Shown: piece after piece, positions 17,033 through 25,591 of the stretch | Layout of the letters: each line of letters begins with the position of its first letter | How positions within the stretch are numbered: position 1 is the stretch's first letter | DNA from: Cylindrospermum sp. FACHB-282 | Lineage (GTDB): Bacteria; Cyanobacteriota; Cyanobacteriia; Cyanobacteriales; Nostocaceae | Length of the DNA: 64,000 nucleotides | Direction: 5' to 3' | NCBI RefSeq assembly: GCF_014697195.1 | Contig: NZ_JACJRJ010000006.1 | Location: 1-64,000 of the forward strand | The notes under the pieces: model-generated | Told to the model about the DNA's origin: nothing | The model's input: only the letters and a program-made list of their open reading frames with translations | Database searches by the model: none | Translations under genes and position numbers: made by a program

Positions 17033-18016
17033 ATGAACGAAATTGTCCTAAAACAACAAAATGAAGCGGCACTTGTGCAGCAAAAGCCCAAGGAATTGAT
17101 TCGTCGCTTGGTGTGGAAAATTTGCATAGCCACCTTGATTTTGATGGCAATAGGCAGTGCCACCCGCGTGATGAATGCTGGACTTGCTTGCCCAGACTGG
17201 CCTTTGTGCTACGGGGAACTGCTGCCAGCTAAACAAATGAATCTCCAGGTGTTCTTGGAGTGGTTTCACAGACTCGATGCAGCTTTGATTGGCTTGAGCG
17301 CGATCGCGCTTTGCGGTTTGTCCTGGTGGCATCGTCGTGCCTTACCTAACTGGCTGCCTTGGGCATCTACTTTTGCCCTGTTTTTAATCGTCTTCCAAGG
17401 TATCTTGGGGGGACTCACCGTCACCGAACTGTTGCGGTTTGATATCGTTACCGCCCATTTGGGAACGGCGCTATTGTTTTTCTCTACCCTCCTCATCGTC
17501 GGCACGGCACTCACCCCTTATCAGGGAACGGGAACTGTTGGTAAGTTGCCTTGGGTGGGTTTAATTGCCACTGTTTTGGTTTATCTACAAAGTTTACTAG
17601 GTGCTGTAGTCGGTTCTCGCTGGGCGCTGCACCAATGCTTTGGTGATTCTCAACTGTGTGGAGTCATGTATGGCCATATTATTGGCTTGGTGCCGCCAAC
17701 GGTAGCCACTTTGGCAATAGTCTTGATTTCCTGGTGGACACCAGCACTGCATCCAGCTTTGCGGCGACTGGCAAATATGGCTGGTGGACTGTTGATTTTA
17801 CAACTTGTGTTGGGAGTTGCTACTTTCCGATTACATCTGCAAGTTGAGCCACTCACCGTTTCTCACCAAGCCGTAGGAGCTTCTTTGCTGGGTACTTTGG
17901 TGGTTTTCACGGTTCTGGCACTGCGGGATTGGGCTGCTAGCCGGGAAATCGGCTCTTACCCCGTTGGTTTCACAGTCACTGGGACAAACTCACCAGCCAA
18001 TGGATCAAATCAATAA
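17033..18016 (+). CDS. ctaA: Heme A synthase (COX15/CtaA family)
   Basis: 327 residues with eight predicted helices. Marks are GSATRVMNAGLACPDWPLCYGELLP near 41-65 and EWFHRLDAALIGL near 79-91, whose conserved His and Cys pattern matches CtaA. HLGTALLFF and SHQAVGASLLGTL supply the other heme-ligand His residues. It oxidises the heme O methyl group to the formyl of heme A needed by coxA. It is divergent from the cox operon and upstream of ctaB. Confidence 0.95.
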   Translation: MNEIVLKQQNEAALVQQKPKELIRRLVWKICIATLILMAIGSATRVMNAGLACPDWPLCYGELLPAKQMNLQVFLEWFHRLDAALIGLSAIALCGLSWWHRRALPNWLPWASTFALFLIVFQGILGGLTVTELLRFDIVTAHLGTALLFFSTLLIVGTALTPYQGTGTVGKLPWVGLIATVLVYLQSLLGAVVGSRWALHQCFGDSQLCGVMYGHIIGLVPPTVATLAIVLISWWTPALHPALRRLANMAGGLLILQLVLGVATFRLHLQVEPLTVSHQAVGASLLGTLVVFTVLALRDWAASREIGSYPVGFTVTGTNSPANGSNQ

Positions 18017-18368
18017 CACGAATCAAGTTGGTTTGCCCAATATTGCTAATGCCATTTTTACTGATGGCTAATGGCAATTAGCCGTTAGCCATTTAGTAAT
18101 TAGCGATGAAACTAACTTGACATCACATCTAGCATCAACCCCTAGCACCTAGAAGTGGTGGAACGATACAAAACAATGATCCGCGCCTGCACCCAAAACA
18201 GTGCTGAGTAATGAGTAACGAGTAATGAACTGACTCTACAAACAAAGTTCTGAGTAGCACTCTTTCATGGAAGTTGCAACCGCGCGGGTTGTTGTCGGCG
18301 ATTTCAGAGAAGGGAGACTGAGCAGGGGTTGCGAATAAGTTGTTGAAAAATAAGGAACTAGAGCCAAG
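18017..18368 (+). other. Gap between ctaA and ctaB
   Basis: This 352-bp stretch has no convincing gene. A short inverted pair (ATGGCTAATGG and CCGTTAGCCAT, about 18063-18092) lies shortly after the ctaA stop and may attenuate or terminate. Heptamer-like GAGTAATGA units occur near 18205-18230. Whether ctaB has its own promoter cannot be read from the sequence. Confidence 0.4.
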
Positions 18369-19322
18369 ATGATTGAGACTAATGTCTCTCGCCACCACGA
18401 AACTTTTCTGCAAGTGATTCAAAGCTACTACCAGCTAACAAAGCCACGGATTATTCCGTTGCTTTTAATTACCACCGCTGGGAGTATGTGGATCGCTGCT
18501 AAGGGTGAAGTAGACCCATTGCTGTTGCTAGTTACACTGATTGGTGGCACAATGGCGGCTGCTAGCGCCCAGACGATTAACTGTATCTATGATCGGGATA
18601 TAGATTATGAAATGGAGCGGACGCGCCATCGTCCGATGCCTTCGGGTAGGGTACAGCCCCGTGATGCTTTGATTTTTGCGATCGCACTGGCAGTGGGTTC
18701 CTTCACATTACTAACAGTATTTGCTAATCTCCTAGCGGCGCTGTTAGCCTTCTCTGGCATCGTTTTTTATATATTGGTCTATACCCACTGGCTAAAACGC
18801 CACAGCGTTCAAAATATCGTCATTGGTGGCGCAGCAGGAGCAATCCCGGCATTAGTCGGTTGGGCTGCTGTCACTGATACTTTAAGCTGGGCTGCATGGC
18901 TAATTTTTGCGATCGTCTTTTTGTGGACTCCTCCCCATTTCTGGGCGCTGGCTTTGATGATTCGGGATGAATACGCTAAAGTTGGTATCCCCATGCTGCC
19001 AGTGGTAGCAGGGGATAAGGCCACGGTGCGGCAAATTTGGTATTACACCCTAATTACAGTAGCTGCCACAGTGCTGCTGTTTTATCCTTTGGGGGCGAGT
19101 GGAATCTTGTACGCGGCGATCGCCTTGAGTTTGGGTGGATTCTTTATTCACAAGTCTTGGCGGTTGTTGCAGAACCCGGAGGATCGCACTGTAGCGAGAG
19201 AGTTGTTCCTTTATTCCATCTCCTACATGATGCTGTTGTGTCTAGGGATGGTGGTGGATAGTTTGCCGATTACCCATAGTTTGATCACTGCGGCGATTAA
19301 TCAGCTGCATTTTATCAGCTAG
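18369..19322 (+). CDS. ctaB: Protoheme IX farnesyltransferase (heme O synthase)
   Basis: 317 residues, nine predicted helices, UbiA superfamily. The first Asp-rich motif is [20 protein letters not shown] near 77-96. The second region, [13 protein letters not shown], lies near 197-209. It adds farnesyl to protoheme to make heme O, the substrate of ctaA. It follows ctaA in the same direction, completing a cox/heme A cluster. Confidence 0.96.
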   Translation: MIETNVSRHHETFLQVIQSYYQLTKPRIIPLLLITTAGSMWIAAKGEVDPLLLLVTLIGGTMAAASAQTINCIYDRDIDYEMERTRHRPMPSGRVQPRDALIFAIALAVGSFTLLTVFANLLAALLAFSGIVFYILVYTHWLKRHSVQNIVIGGAAGAIPALVGWAAVTDTLSWAAWLIFAIVFLWTPPHFWALALMIRDEYAKVGIPMLPVVAGDKATVRQIWYYTLITVAATVLLFYPLGASGILYAAIALSLGGFFIHKSWRLLQNPEDRTVARELFLYSISYMMLLCLGMVVDSLPITHSLITAAINQLHFIS

Positions 19323-19516
19323 AGGGAAGGATTTGCGATCGCTTTATCTGAGGATAGTGCGATCGCTTCCGGCGGGCACTCCGTGCCATCGCTTCTTTTT
19401 AACACTCCAGGAGCGCTGAGTTGTTAAAATGTAAGAAAATCGTTTTGTAGTTGAGATATTAGATAATTAGAATTACTTTTCGCCTTGATAGAAAAAATAT
19501 TTAAGGTTATTGCCAG

Positions 19517-19774
19517 ATGACAAATAAAGAATTATTAGTTAAAGAAATAGAGTCTTTACCGCCAGAGTTATTAACTGAAGCACTAGATTTTATTCGCTTC
19601 ATTAAAGCTAGTCACCTCCAAAGAAATTCGCCAGCCGCACCAAATTTGAGTGCAGATAAACTAAAGGGTTCAAAAGCCAAGGATTTGCTAGAATTTGCAG
19701 GCTCTTGGTCAGGAGATGATATTAGAGAATGCCTTCAACTTGTCCATGATAGCCGTATGCCTCTGCAACCATAA
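19517..19774 (+). CDS. DUF2281-type antitoxin candidate
   Basis: 85 residues. The N-terminus KELLVKEIESLPPELLTEALDFIRFIK is the DUF2281/VapB-like pattern of small cyanobacterial antitoxins, with ELL...EALDFI. The C-terminal DLLEFAGSWSGDD resembles the part that binds the toxin. It ends 2 bp before the downstream PIN-domain gene, so the two form a typical antitoxin-first pair. It should bind its own promoter as a complex, by analogy to the family. Confidence 0.8.
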   Translation: MTNKELLVKEIESLPPELLTEALDFIRFIKASHLQRNSPAAPNLSADKLKGSKAKDLLEFAGSWSGDDIRECLQLVHDSRMPLQP

Positions 19775-19776
19775 AT

Positions 19777-20220
19777 ATGTACTTGCTTGATACTAATCAT
19801 TGTTCTTTCTTGATTGAAGGTGAAGCAAAAGTTGTCAATAACTTCCGAGAAAGAAGTGAAGTGAGCATAGCCACGAGTGCTATAGTTGTAGGTGAATTGA
19901 GATTCATGGCGCAAAATTCCCAACAAAAAATAGCTAATATCATTAAAATTCAGGCATTTTTAGAACGGATTGATATTTACGCAATTGATCATCAAACTGC
20001 TGAAATTTACGGAGATTTAAAATCAGAAATTATCAGGCAATTAGGCCCCAAGGAAAAGCGTAAACGTAAAACTACTAAATTAACAGATATTGGTATTAGT
20101 GAGAATGACTTATGGATAGCTGCAACCGCAATACGTCATTCACTTATAATTGTTTCTTGTGATAGCGATTTTGAACGAATGCGCCAGGTAAAAGAATTTC
20201 CGTTAGAAAATTGGGCATAA
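19777..20220 (+). CDS. PIN domain ribonuclease toxin (VapC-like)
   Basis: 147 residues. It starts MYLLDTNHCSFLI, with the first catalytic Asp of the PIN fold at residue 5. A conserved Glu follows in VVGELRFMA (about 44-52), and a C-terminal NDLWIAATAIRHSLIIVSCDSDF provides the remaining acidic residues. It would be a Mg-dependent RNase acting on tRNA or other RNA. It is directly downstream of the DUF2281 antitoxin. Confidence 0.9.
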   Translation: MYLLDTNHCSFLIEGEAKVVNNFRERSEVSIATSAIVVGELRFMAQNSQQKIANIIKIQAFLERIDIYAIDHQTAEIYGDLKSEIIRQLGPKEKRKRKTTKLTDIGISENDLWIAATAIRHSLIIVSCDSDFERMRQVKEFPLENWA

Positions 20221-20221
20221 C

Positions 20222-20404
20222 TTAAATTAACATCACCACTTTAGGATATTTTTGTTTATCAGGAAAATGGCATTGAACAGCATCACGAACCATTTCTCGC
20301 AGTGTTTCGATATCATCAGCCTGAGTAAAAATTGATTCACCTAATGCTTTTGCTGTATAACCACCATCGGGATCGTCTTCAATGAGAAATACAATTTCAG
20401 TCAT
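20222..20404 (-). CDS. HicB-like small protein
   Basis: 60 residues: MTEIVFLIEDDPDGGYTAKALGESIFTQADDIETL. This is the HicB/UPF0150 partial RNase H fold pattern (F.IE.D.DGGY.A), found in antitoxins. No HicA partner adjoins it, and it lies tail to tail with the PIN gene. It may be an orphan antitoxin or a regulator. Confidence 0.7.
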   Translation of the reverse strand: MTEIVFLIEDDPDGGYTAKALGESIFTQADDIETLREMVRDAVQCHFPDKQKYPKVVMLI

Positions 20405-20517
20405 AGCTAATATTTTTTGGCTATGAAATTATTGTAAAATGGAAATTGCAACGGCATTACCATATTTTGAAAAAAATCGGTTTTTTAAATGCAGAGTCGA
20501 TCTGTAATACAATAGAA

Positions 20518-20742
20518 ATGTTAATCAATTACATCCATGCAGCAATGCATAAAGCAACTTATGAGTTGCTTGAAGATGAAAGTTTTTATGGCGAAATTCC
20601 AGAATGTCCAGGTGTATTGGCAAATGCTGAAACTCTAGAAGCTTGTCGGGAAGAATTGCAAGATGCGCTAGAAGGATGGATTATTTTAGGTTTGCGTTTG
20701 GGTCATACTCTACCGATACTTAATCGTATTGACCTTAATTAG
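20518..20742 (+). CDS. HicB-family antitoxin-like protein
   Basis: 74 residues from the ATG at 20518. An ATG at 20545 (MHKATYELLEDESFYGEIPECPGVLA) is an equally good start, because the HicB pattern begins there. FYGEIPECPGVLANAETLEACREELQDALEGWI is the conserved HicB core. No HicA lies beside it, although a degraded DUF433 gene follows. It may be an orphan antitoxin of the toxin-antitoxin island. Confidence 0.8.
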   Translation: MLINYIHAAMHKATYELLEDESFYGEIPECPGVLANAETLEACREELQDALEGWIILGLRLGHTLPILNRIDLN

Positions 20743-20753
20743 TTTTTTAATAT

Positions 20754-20909
20754 TTATGGAAAAAGCAGTATAAGTAATTCATCTCGACTTAAACTAGTTT
20801 CATTGACAATATACTGAACAGTGATGCGAGTGTCAGTAATTCGGGGACGACCACCACAATTACCTTCGGTGCTAACAATCAAAGTGGCAATATTTGTGAG
20901 GGTTTGCAT
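20754..20909 (-). pseudogene. Truncated DUF433 antitoxin remnant
   Basis: This 51-codon frame encodes MQTLTNIATLIVST, then GGRPRITDTRITVQYIVNE, the N-terminal half of a DUF433 protein. An intact DUF433 gene of 95 residues lies at 22087. The C-terminal helix-turn-helix part is missing and the frame stops after LLILLFP. It may be a decayed copy or a short functional form. The rest of 20910-21066 shows no gene. Confidence 0.6.
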
Positions 20910-21066
20910 CGGTTTCTGACTAAATCCTCTGGTATGACTTTATTGTAAACCGGAAAGTGCGATCGCCTTTGACAGGCGTTTCAGCATCGCATTTTTTTTA
21001 ACGCTGAGGTTAGCGCGGAGTATCGCTGAGGTTTTAAAGGGGGGTTTTCTAGTTTGGAGGATTACA

Positions 21067-21291
21067 TCAACCTCTCCACTCGGACTCAGGAATTTTTGCC
21101 CCCTGAAGGATGCTCAGTAATGTGCCAATAGGTAAAGTACGCCCTTTGTGTTCAGGGACAATTACTTGTAGCCCCAAATCTTCGTTTCTCCATTTGCGGT
21201 GGCTACCTTTTTGAGAAATTAGTTGAAATCCATATTGTTTTAGAATAGTTTCTACCTGCCTAGCTGTCATGCGACGAACGCGATCGCTCAT
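21067..21291 (-). CDS. hicA: HicA-type mRNA interferase toxin
   Basis: 74 residues with the HicA/YcfA dsRBD-like pattern: a basic helix (ARQVETILKQYGFQLISQKGSHRKWRN) carrying the conserved catalytic His in GSHRKW near residue 33, then IVPEHKGRTLPIGTLLSIL. It cleaves mRNA in the known family. Its start overlaps the upstream hicB stop by 4 bp. Confidence 0.92.
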   Translation of the reverse strand: MSDRVRRMTARQVETILKQYGFQLISQKGSHRKWRNEDLGLQVIVPEHKGRTLPIGTLLSILQGAKIPESEWRG

Positions 21292-21491
21292 AAGACGGTA
21301 ATCTCTCGGGCGATCGCACCAGGGGCTAACTTAATCGATTCCGGCTGTAAATACAATTGAATAGCTTCCTTAATATTTTCCAAGGCTTCTGCTTCAGTTT
21401 CTCCGGCTGAACTGCAACCTGGTAACTCTGGACACCATACAGCCCAATCATCTGTTTCTGGATCTTGTTCAAGAATCACGCGCCATTTCAT
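21288..21491 (-). CDS. hicB: HicB antitoxin
   Basis: 67 residues, MKWRVILEQDPETDDWAVWCPELPGCSSAGETEAEALENIKEAI. This is the compact HicB partial RNase H fold without an extra DNA-binding domain. It is directly upstream of and overlaps hicA, an antitoxin-first HicBA pair, and should neutralise HicA by occluding its active site. Confidence 0.92.
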   Translation of the reverse strand: MKWRVILEQDPETDDWAVWCPELPGCSSAGETEAEALENIKEAIQLYLQPESIKLAPGAIAREITVL

Positions 21492-21583
21492 AGCTAATCC
21501 TCTGGGATAGAATTATTGTAAAACAGAAATTGCGTTCAAACAAAAATCTGCCTCATGATCTAATATTTAAAGCTTTTTTAAAC

Positions 21584-21896
21584 TTAGCTTCTCTGAAAAT
21601 CAGGCTCATTCATTTGTTTTTTTAAAATAGTACCAATATCTTTTAATTGATCTCCACCCACAACTAAAATTCGTCTATTTTTTGCTTTATTTATAAATTC
21701 ATCATCAAGTTTTTGAGAATTTGTAATAAACAGCCGAACACAATAATTACCACCTAGCTTGATAGCATTGATTTGTTGGATGTTCGCAAAGTAAAAATTT
21801 TATTCTGTCAAATTCTTCAAGGAATTGAAGCGAACCCATAATTGTCGGAGTTGCACTTCTACCACCTACTAATGATAAAAATACTTTTTCTAACAT
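21584..21896 (-). pseudogene. Frameshifted or internally deleted gene, possible CARF-nuclease (DUF1887) remnant
   Basis: The start is well preserved: an AGGAGGA ribosome binding site at about 21902-21909 and ATG at 21896. The first frame reads MLEKVFLSLVGGRSATPTIM and stops at 21747 after 49 residues. Another frame continues as IKLGGNYCVRLFITNSQKL, then FINKAKNRRILVVGGDQL to a stop at 21584. The N-terminal LSLVGG strand-loop resembles CARF domains. The second part resembles the LGG...A...V..GD.L tail of DUF1887/Card1 nucleases. This is inference from short patterns. The central part of such a protein is absent, so the gene is broken. No other gene was seen in 21897-22086. Confidence 0.5.
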
Positions 21897-22086
21897 TTTA
21901 TGTCCTCCTGATTTTTTATGAAAACTAAACTAGCTATTTCTAGATATACACCTTTGCAATTCACAATAGGTAGATTGCCTATAAGTATTATACAATACAA
22001 TACTGTATATCTACCAGAGATATTCGGCTAGGTGATCCTAGTGATAGACTAGCCTTGAGGAACCTTAACTTAGAACTTTGTAAACT

Positions 22087-22374
22087 ATGCCGACAGCTAC
22101 TAACATCGGTACACTAGTAACCCATTCTCCAGATATTAATAATGGTCGTCCAATGATTGCAGGGACTAGAACCTCTATAAGTCGCGTGGTTGTTCTTTAT
22201 AAACAAGGTGCAAATGCTGAAGAAATTGCCCGTCGCATGAGTCACCTAAACCTAGCCCAAGTTTATGCTGCTTTGGCTTATTACCATGCTAACCGTGACC
22301 AAATTGAGGCAGATTTAGCGGAAGCAGATGCGGAATATTGGAGACTTGCAGCATTGCACACCAAGCAAGATTAA
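22087..22374 (+). CDS. DUF433 family protein (antitoxin candidate)
   Basis: 95 residues with the DUF433 core: NGRPMIAGTRTSISRVVVLYKQGANAEEIARRM, a helix-turn-helix-like region, then NLAQVYAALAYYHANRDQIEADL. DUF433 proteins are paired with DUF5615 PIN-like toxins. The next gene, 11 bp downstream, is such a partner. It probably binds DNA and autoregulates. Confidence 0.9.
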   Translation: MPTATNIGTLVTHSPDINNGRPMIAGTRTSISRVVVLYKQGANAEEIARRMSHLNLAQVYAALAYYHANRDQIEADLAEADAEYWRLAALHTKQD

Positions 22375-22385
22375 CAGGGTTGGTG

Positions 22386-22751
22386 ATGAGCAAGATACTT
22401 CTATATATTGACGAAGACTCAATGGATGAGGATTTCGTACAAGCTTTGAAATCCCGCAATGTCGATGTGTTAACAGTAGCAGATGTGGAAATGCTCTATC
22501 GTTCGGATGAAGAACAACTAGCTTGGGCTAGAGAAAATAACCGAATTATCTTCAGCTTCAACGTCAGAGACTTCTACCAACTTCATACTATTCTCATTGA
22601 ACAGGGATTATCCCATGCGGGGATTATTCTGGCTCCACAGCAACGATACGGAATTGGTGAATTGATGCGCGGAGTTTTGCGGCTGATTAACACCAAATCA
22701 GCAGAACAAATGCAGGGACAAGTAGAATTTTTGAGTAATTGGATTTCATAA
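22386..22751 (+). CDS. DUF5615 PIN-like protein (toxin candidate)
   Basis: 121 residues from the ATG at 22386; an earlier frame start inside the DUF433 gene is unlikely. MSKILLYIDEDSMDEDFVQAL and VLTVADV, then ENNRIIFSFNVRDFYQLH, follow the DUF5615 pattern with conserved acidic residues in a PIN-like fold. It is directly downstream of DUF433, so the two probably form a toxin-antitoxin pair. Its target is unknown. Confidence 0.88.
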   Translation: MSKILLYIDEDSMDEDFVQALKSRNVDVLTVADVEMLYRSDEEQLAWARENNRIIFSFNVRDFYQLHTILIEQGLSHAGIILAPQQRYGIGELMRGVLRLINTKSAEQMQGQVEFLSNWIS

Positions 22752-22912
22752 ACTCAAGGATTTCACTAACTGCTTTTCCAGGTAAATCCTCTTGTAACTA
22801 TTCAATGAAGCTGAAGACAGATTCTCGCTGGGCTTTAATCTAATTTCCCCAAAATTAGTTCATGTTTGCTAAATTAGAAATATAAGATTTATCTCTAGCC
22901 AGAGGTTTTTAC

Positions 22913-23785
22913 ATGGCTCATTTAAATCAGCGTCGCACCCAAAACATCAACGGCGATTTTTATGTAGATACCACCTGCATTGATTGCGATACCTGTCGCT
23001 GGATGACACCCGAAGTATTCCATCGAGTAGATGAACAATCGGCAGTTTTTCACCAACCAACAAACGAAGCCGAAAGATTAGCCGCACTCCAAGCACTTCT
23101 AGCTTGTCCTACTAGTTCCATTGGTACAGTTGAAAAACCCAAAGATATCAAAGTTGCTCAACAAAGGTTCCCGATTTTAGTAGACGAAAATGTTTACCAT
23201 TGCGGCTATCATTCCGAAAGTTCCTATGGTGCTGCTAGTTATTTAATTCAACTTCCCGAAGGTAACATTTTAGTAGATTCTCCCCGCTTTACTCCACCAT
23301 TAGTTAAGCGTCTCGAAGAGTTTGGACAGATTCGTTATATGTACCTAACTCACAAAGATGATGTAGCAGACCATCAAAAATTTGCTGAACATTTTCATTG
23401 TCAGCGCATCCTCCATCAAGATGATATTTCTACAGGTACGCGGAATGTAGAAATACAGCTAACTGGTTCAGAACCATTTCAGTTAACTCCCGATTTATTA
23501 ATTATCCCCGTTCCCGGTCACACCAAAGGACATACCGTTTTACTCTATAAAAATAAGTTTCTCTTCACCGGCGACCATCTCGCATGGTCAGAAGACCTTC
23601 ATCAACTAGCGGCGTTTCACGATTTCTGCTGGTATTCCTGGACAGAACAAATTAAATCAATGGCGAAATTGGCTAATTACTCCTTTGAGTGGGTGTTACC
23701 AGGTCACGGTAGACGCTTTCATGCTGATACCCAAACGATGCACCAGCAGATGCACAAGTGTCTTGAGTTGATCAAAAGCTTGTAA
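22913..23785 (+). CDS. Ferredoxin-like/MBL-fold fusion hydrolase
   Basis: 290 residues. Residues 1-80 hold a ferredoxin-like domain with CIDCDTCRWMTPEVF and a later CPTSSIG, which can bind an Fe-S cluster. Residues about 95-290 form a metallo-beta-lactamase domain with IPVPGHTKGHTV, LFTGDHLAW and WVLPGHGRRF. The usual HxHxDH motif is changed to THKDDVADH. It is probably a cytoplasmic redox-linked hydrolase. It ends 40 bp before the class I LysRS gene on the same strand, so they may be cotranscribed. Its substrate is unknown. Confidence 0.85.
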   Translation: MAHLNQRRTQNINGDFYVDTTCIDCDTCRWMTPEVFHRVDEQSAVFHQPTNEAERLAALQALLACPTSSIGTVEKPKDIKVAQQRFPILVDENVYHCGYHSESSYGAASYLIQLPEGNILVDSPRFTPPLVKRLEEFGQIRYMYLTHKDDVADHQKFAEHFHCQRILHQDDISTGTRNVEIQLTGSEPFQLTPDLLIIPVPGHTKGHTVLLYKNKFLFTGDHLAWSEDLHQLAAFHDFCWYSWTEQIKSMAKLANYSFEWVLPGHGRRFHADTQTMHQQMHKCLELIKSL

Positions 23786-23825
23786 GAGTTAAAATATAAG
23801 GCATCGTAAAAAAATAGATGTCAAA

Positions 23826-25436
23826 ATGTTTTGGGCTGATAAAATCGCTGCTGATGCACAAGGCTACCAGGTAGTTAATGATTCTAAGACTCCCTCCGGC
23901 AGGGTACACGTAGGGTCATTGCGGGGTGTGGTTATCCATGACGTTATTTACCGTGCCTTGAAACACGCAGGTAAGCCCGTTAAGTTTTTGTACGGTGTTG
24001 ACGACTACGACGCCCTGGATACCGTTCCTAAATACCTAGACCAGGAAAAATTTACTCCCTATCTTGGTTTTCCTCTGTGCAACGTACCCTCTCCAGAAGA
24101 TACAGCGAGTGATTACGCTAAGTATTTTATTGGGGAATTTTTTGAAACTTTCGAGTATTTAGGAATCAAACCAGAAACTTATTTTTTGCGAGATTTGTAT
24201 CGCACTGGTAAACTGAATTCTTACATCGATACTTTTCTCAAAAATGCTCACCTTGTCAGAGAAGCTTACAAAGAGGTAAGTAAAGCAGACCGACCAAGTA
24301 ATTGGTATCCTTTTCAAGTTATTTGTGAGAATTGCGGCAAAATCGCCACAACTGTAACTACAGATTATAACGGCTCAGAAGTTTTTTACACTTGCAAACC
24401 AGATGCAACAGATTACGTAAAAGGTTGCGGTCATTCTGGTTGGGTTTCTCCTTTTGATGGTAATGGTAAATTACCTTGGAAAGTTGAGTGGGTTGCTAAG
24501 TGGGATGTGTTGGGTGTAACCATCGAAATGGCAGGTAAAGACCACTCTCAAAAGGGTGGTTCTAGAGATGTGGCAAATGCTATCTCTCGTAAGGTTTTGC
24601 AAAAGCAACCACCTTTCCATTCTCCTTATGAATTTATTCTTGTAAACGGTACAAAAATGAGTTCTTCTAAGGGTGTGGGTTCTAGCGCTCAAGAAATTGC
24701 TGCTTTATTACCGCCAGAATTACTGCGCTTTTTAATGTTGCGAACTCAGCCGAAGTCTGTAATCAGTTTTGCGCCGAATTATGAAACAGTTACCCGACTT
24801 TTCCGGGACTACGATACTTTAATTAACAAGTATCAAGCTTATGGTGCAGAATTGACTGAAGAATTGATGCCGTTATTTTACGCGCAGTTAGGGGATGAAA
24901 TTAAATCTTTCTATCCGTTTGATTTCAGAACCTTGATTTCCCTGTTGCAAATTCCTCGATTGAATATTCAGGAAGAGGTAGTACAACGCAGTAAACAGCC
25001 TTTAAATGAGTATGATCAGCAAATTGTTAATCAAAGAATTGCTGCGGCTCAAAGGTGGTTAAAAGACTATGCAGATGAGGAAGAAAAGTTAGTTTTATAT
25101 TTGGAAGAAGTGCCAGAAAAAGCTAACGAATTGACTGCGGAACAAGTTGCTTATTTGCAAAAGCTGGCAGAGAATTTGCAGAATATTTCTAATTGGGAGG
25201 CTCAAGAATTACAAACTCTGATATTTTCTACTACTAAGGAGTTGCAGACTCAACAAGCAAATGCTTTGGACTTGCAGATTCAACAAGCAAATGCTTTTAA
25301 AGCCTTGTACTTATCCTTTTTAAATAAAGAACGGGGGCCAGGCGCAGGTGGTTTGTTGTCTTATTTGGAAAAGTCTTTTGTAATTTCGCGTCTGCAAGAT
25401 GTGGTAGAGTTGAATGCAGCTAAAGTGCAGGTTTAG
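23826..25436 (+). CDS. lysK: Class I lysyl-tRNA synthetase
   Basis: 536 residues. It has the class I signatures HVGS (28-31, HIGH equivalent) and KMSSSKG (277-283), with GAGGLLSYLEKSFV at the C-terminus. A Zn-ribbon-like CENCGK...CKPDATDYVKGCG region is near 170-205. It would charge tRNA-Lys with lysine. Class I LysRS is typical of archaea and some bacteria; most cyanobacteria use class II, so horizontal origin is plausible. A duplicated LQ(T/I)QQANA segment near 475-495 is unusual. Confidence 0.93.
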   Translation: MFWADKIAADAQGYQVVNDSKTPSGRVHVGSLRGVVIHDVIYRALKHAGKPVKFLYGVDDYDALDTVPKYLDQEKFTPYLGFPLCNVPSPEDTASDYAKYFIGEFFETFEYLGIKPETYFLRDLYRTGKLNSYIDTFLKNAHLVREAYKEVSKADRPSNWYPFQVICENCGKIATTVTTDYNGSEVFYTCKPDATDYVKGCGHSGWVSPFDGNGKLPWKVEWVAKWDVLGVTIEMAGKDHSQKGGSRDVANAISRKVLQKQPPFHSPYEFILVNGTKMSSSKGVGSSAQEIAALLPPELLRFLMLRTQPKSVISFAPNYETVTRLFRDYDTLINKYQAYGAELTEELMPLFYAQLGDEIKSFYPFDFRTLISLLQIPRLNIQEEVVQRSKQPLNEYDQQIVNQRIAAAQRWLKDYADEEEKLVLYLEEVPEKANELTAEQVAYLQKLAENLQNISNWEAQELQTLIFSTTKELQTQQANALDLQIQQANAFKALYLSFLNKERGPGAGGLLSYLEKSFVISRLQDVVELNAAKVQV

Positions 25437-25445
25437 ATAAATAGA

Positions 25446-25565
25446 AATTCCTTGTTCCCTGTCTCTGACAGGGAATACAGTTTAAGAGGCTCTGCCTCCT
25501 ATATAATGTTAGCAGAAGGCAGAGCCTTATTGATTGCATTCCCAGGTAGAACCTGGGAACGAGAA
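25446..25565. repeat. Triple-hairpin palindromic repeat
   Basis: Three successive inverted repeats occur: TTCCCTGTCTCTGACAGGGAA (split here by its symmetry), GAGGCTCTGCC with GGCAGAGCC, and TTCCCAGGTAGAACCTGGGA. It resembles the scattered intergenic elements of Nostocales. It lies between lysK and a convergent gene, where it may also act as a terminator. Confidence 0.75.
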
Positions 25566-25591
25566 AACTAGAAATAACAAAAGACTTCTAC

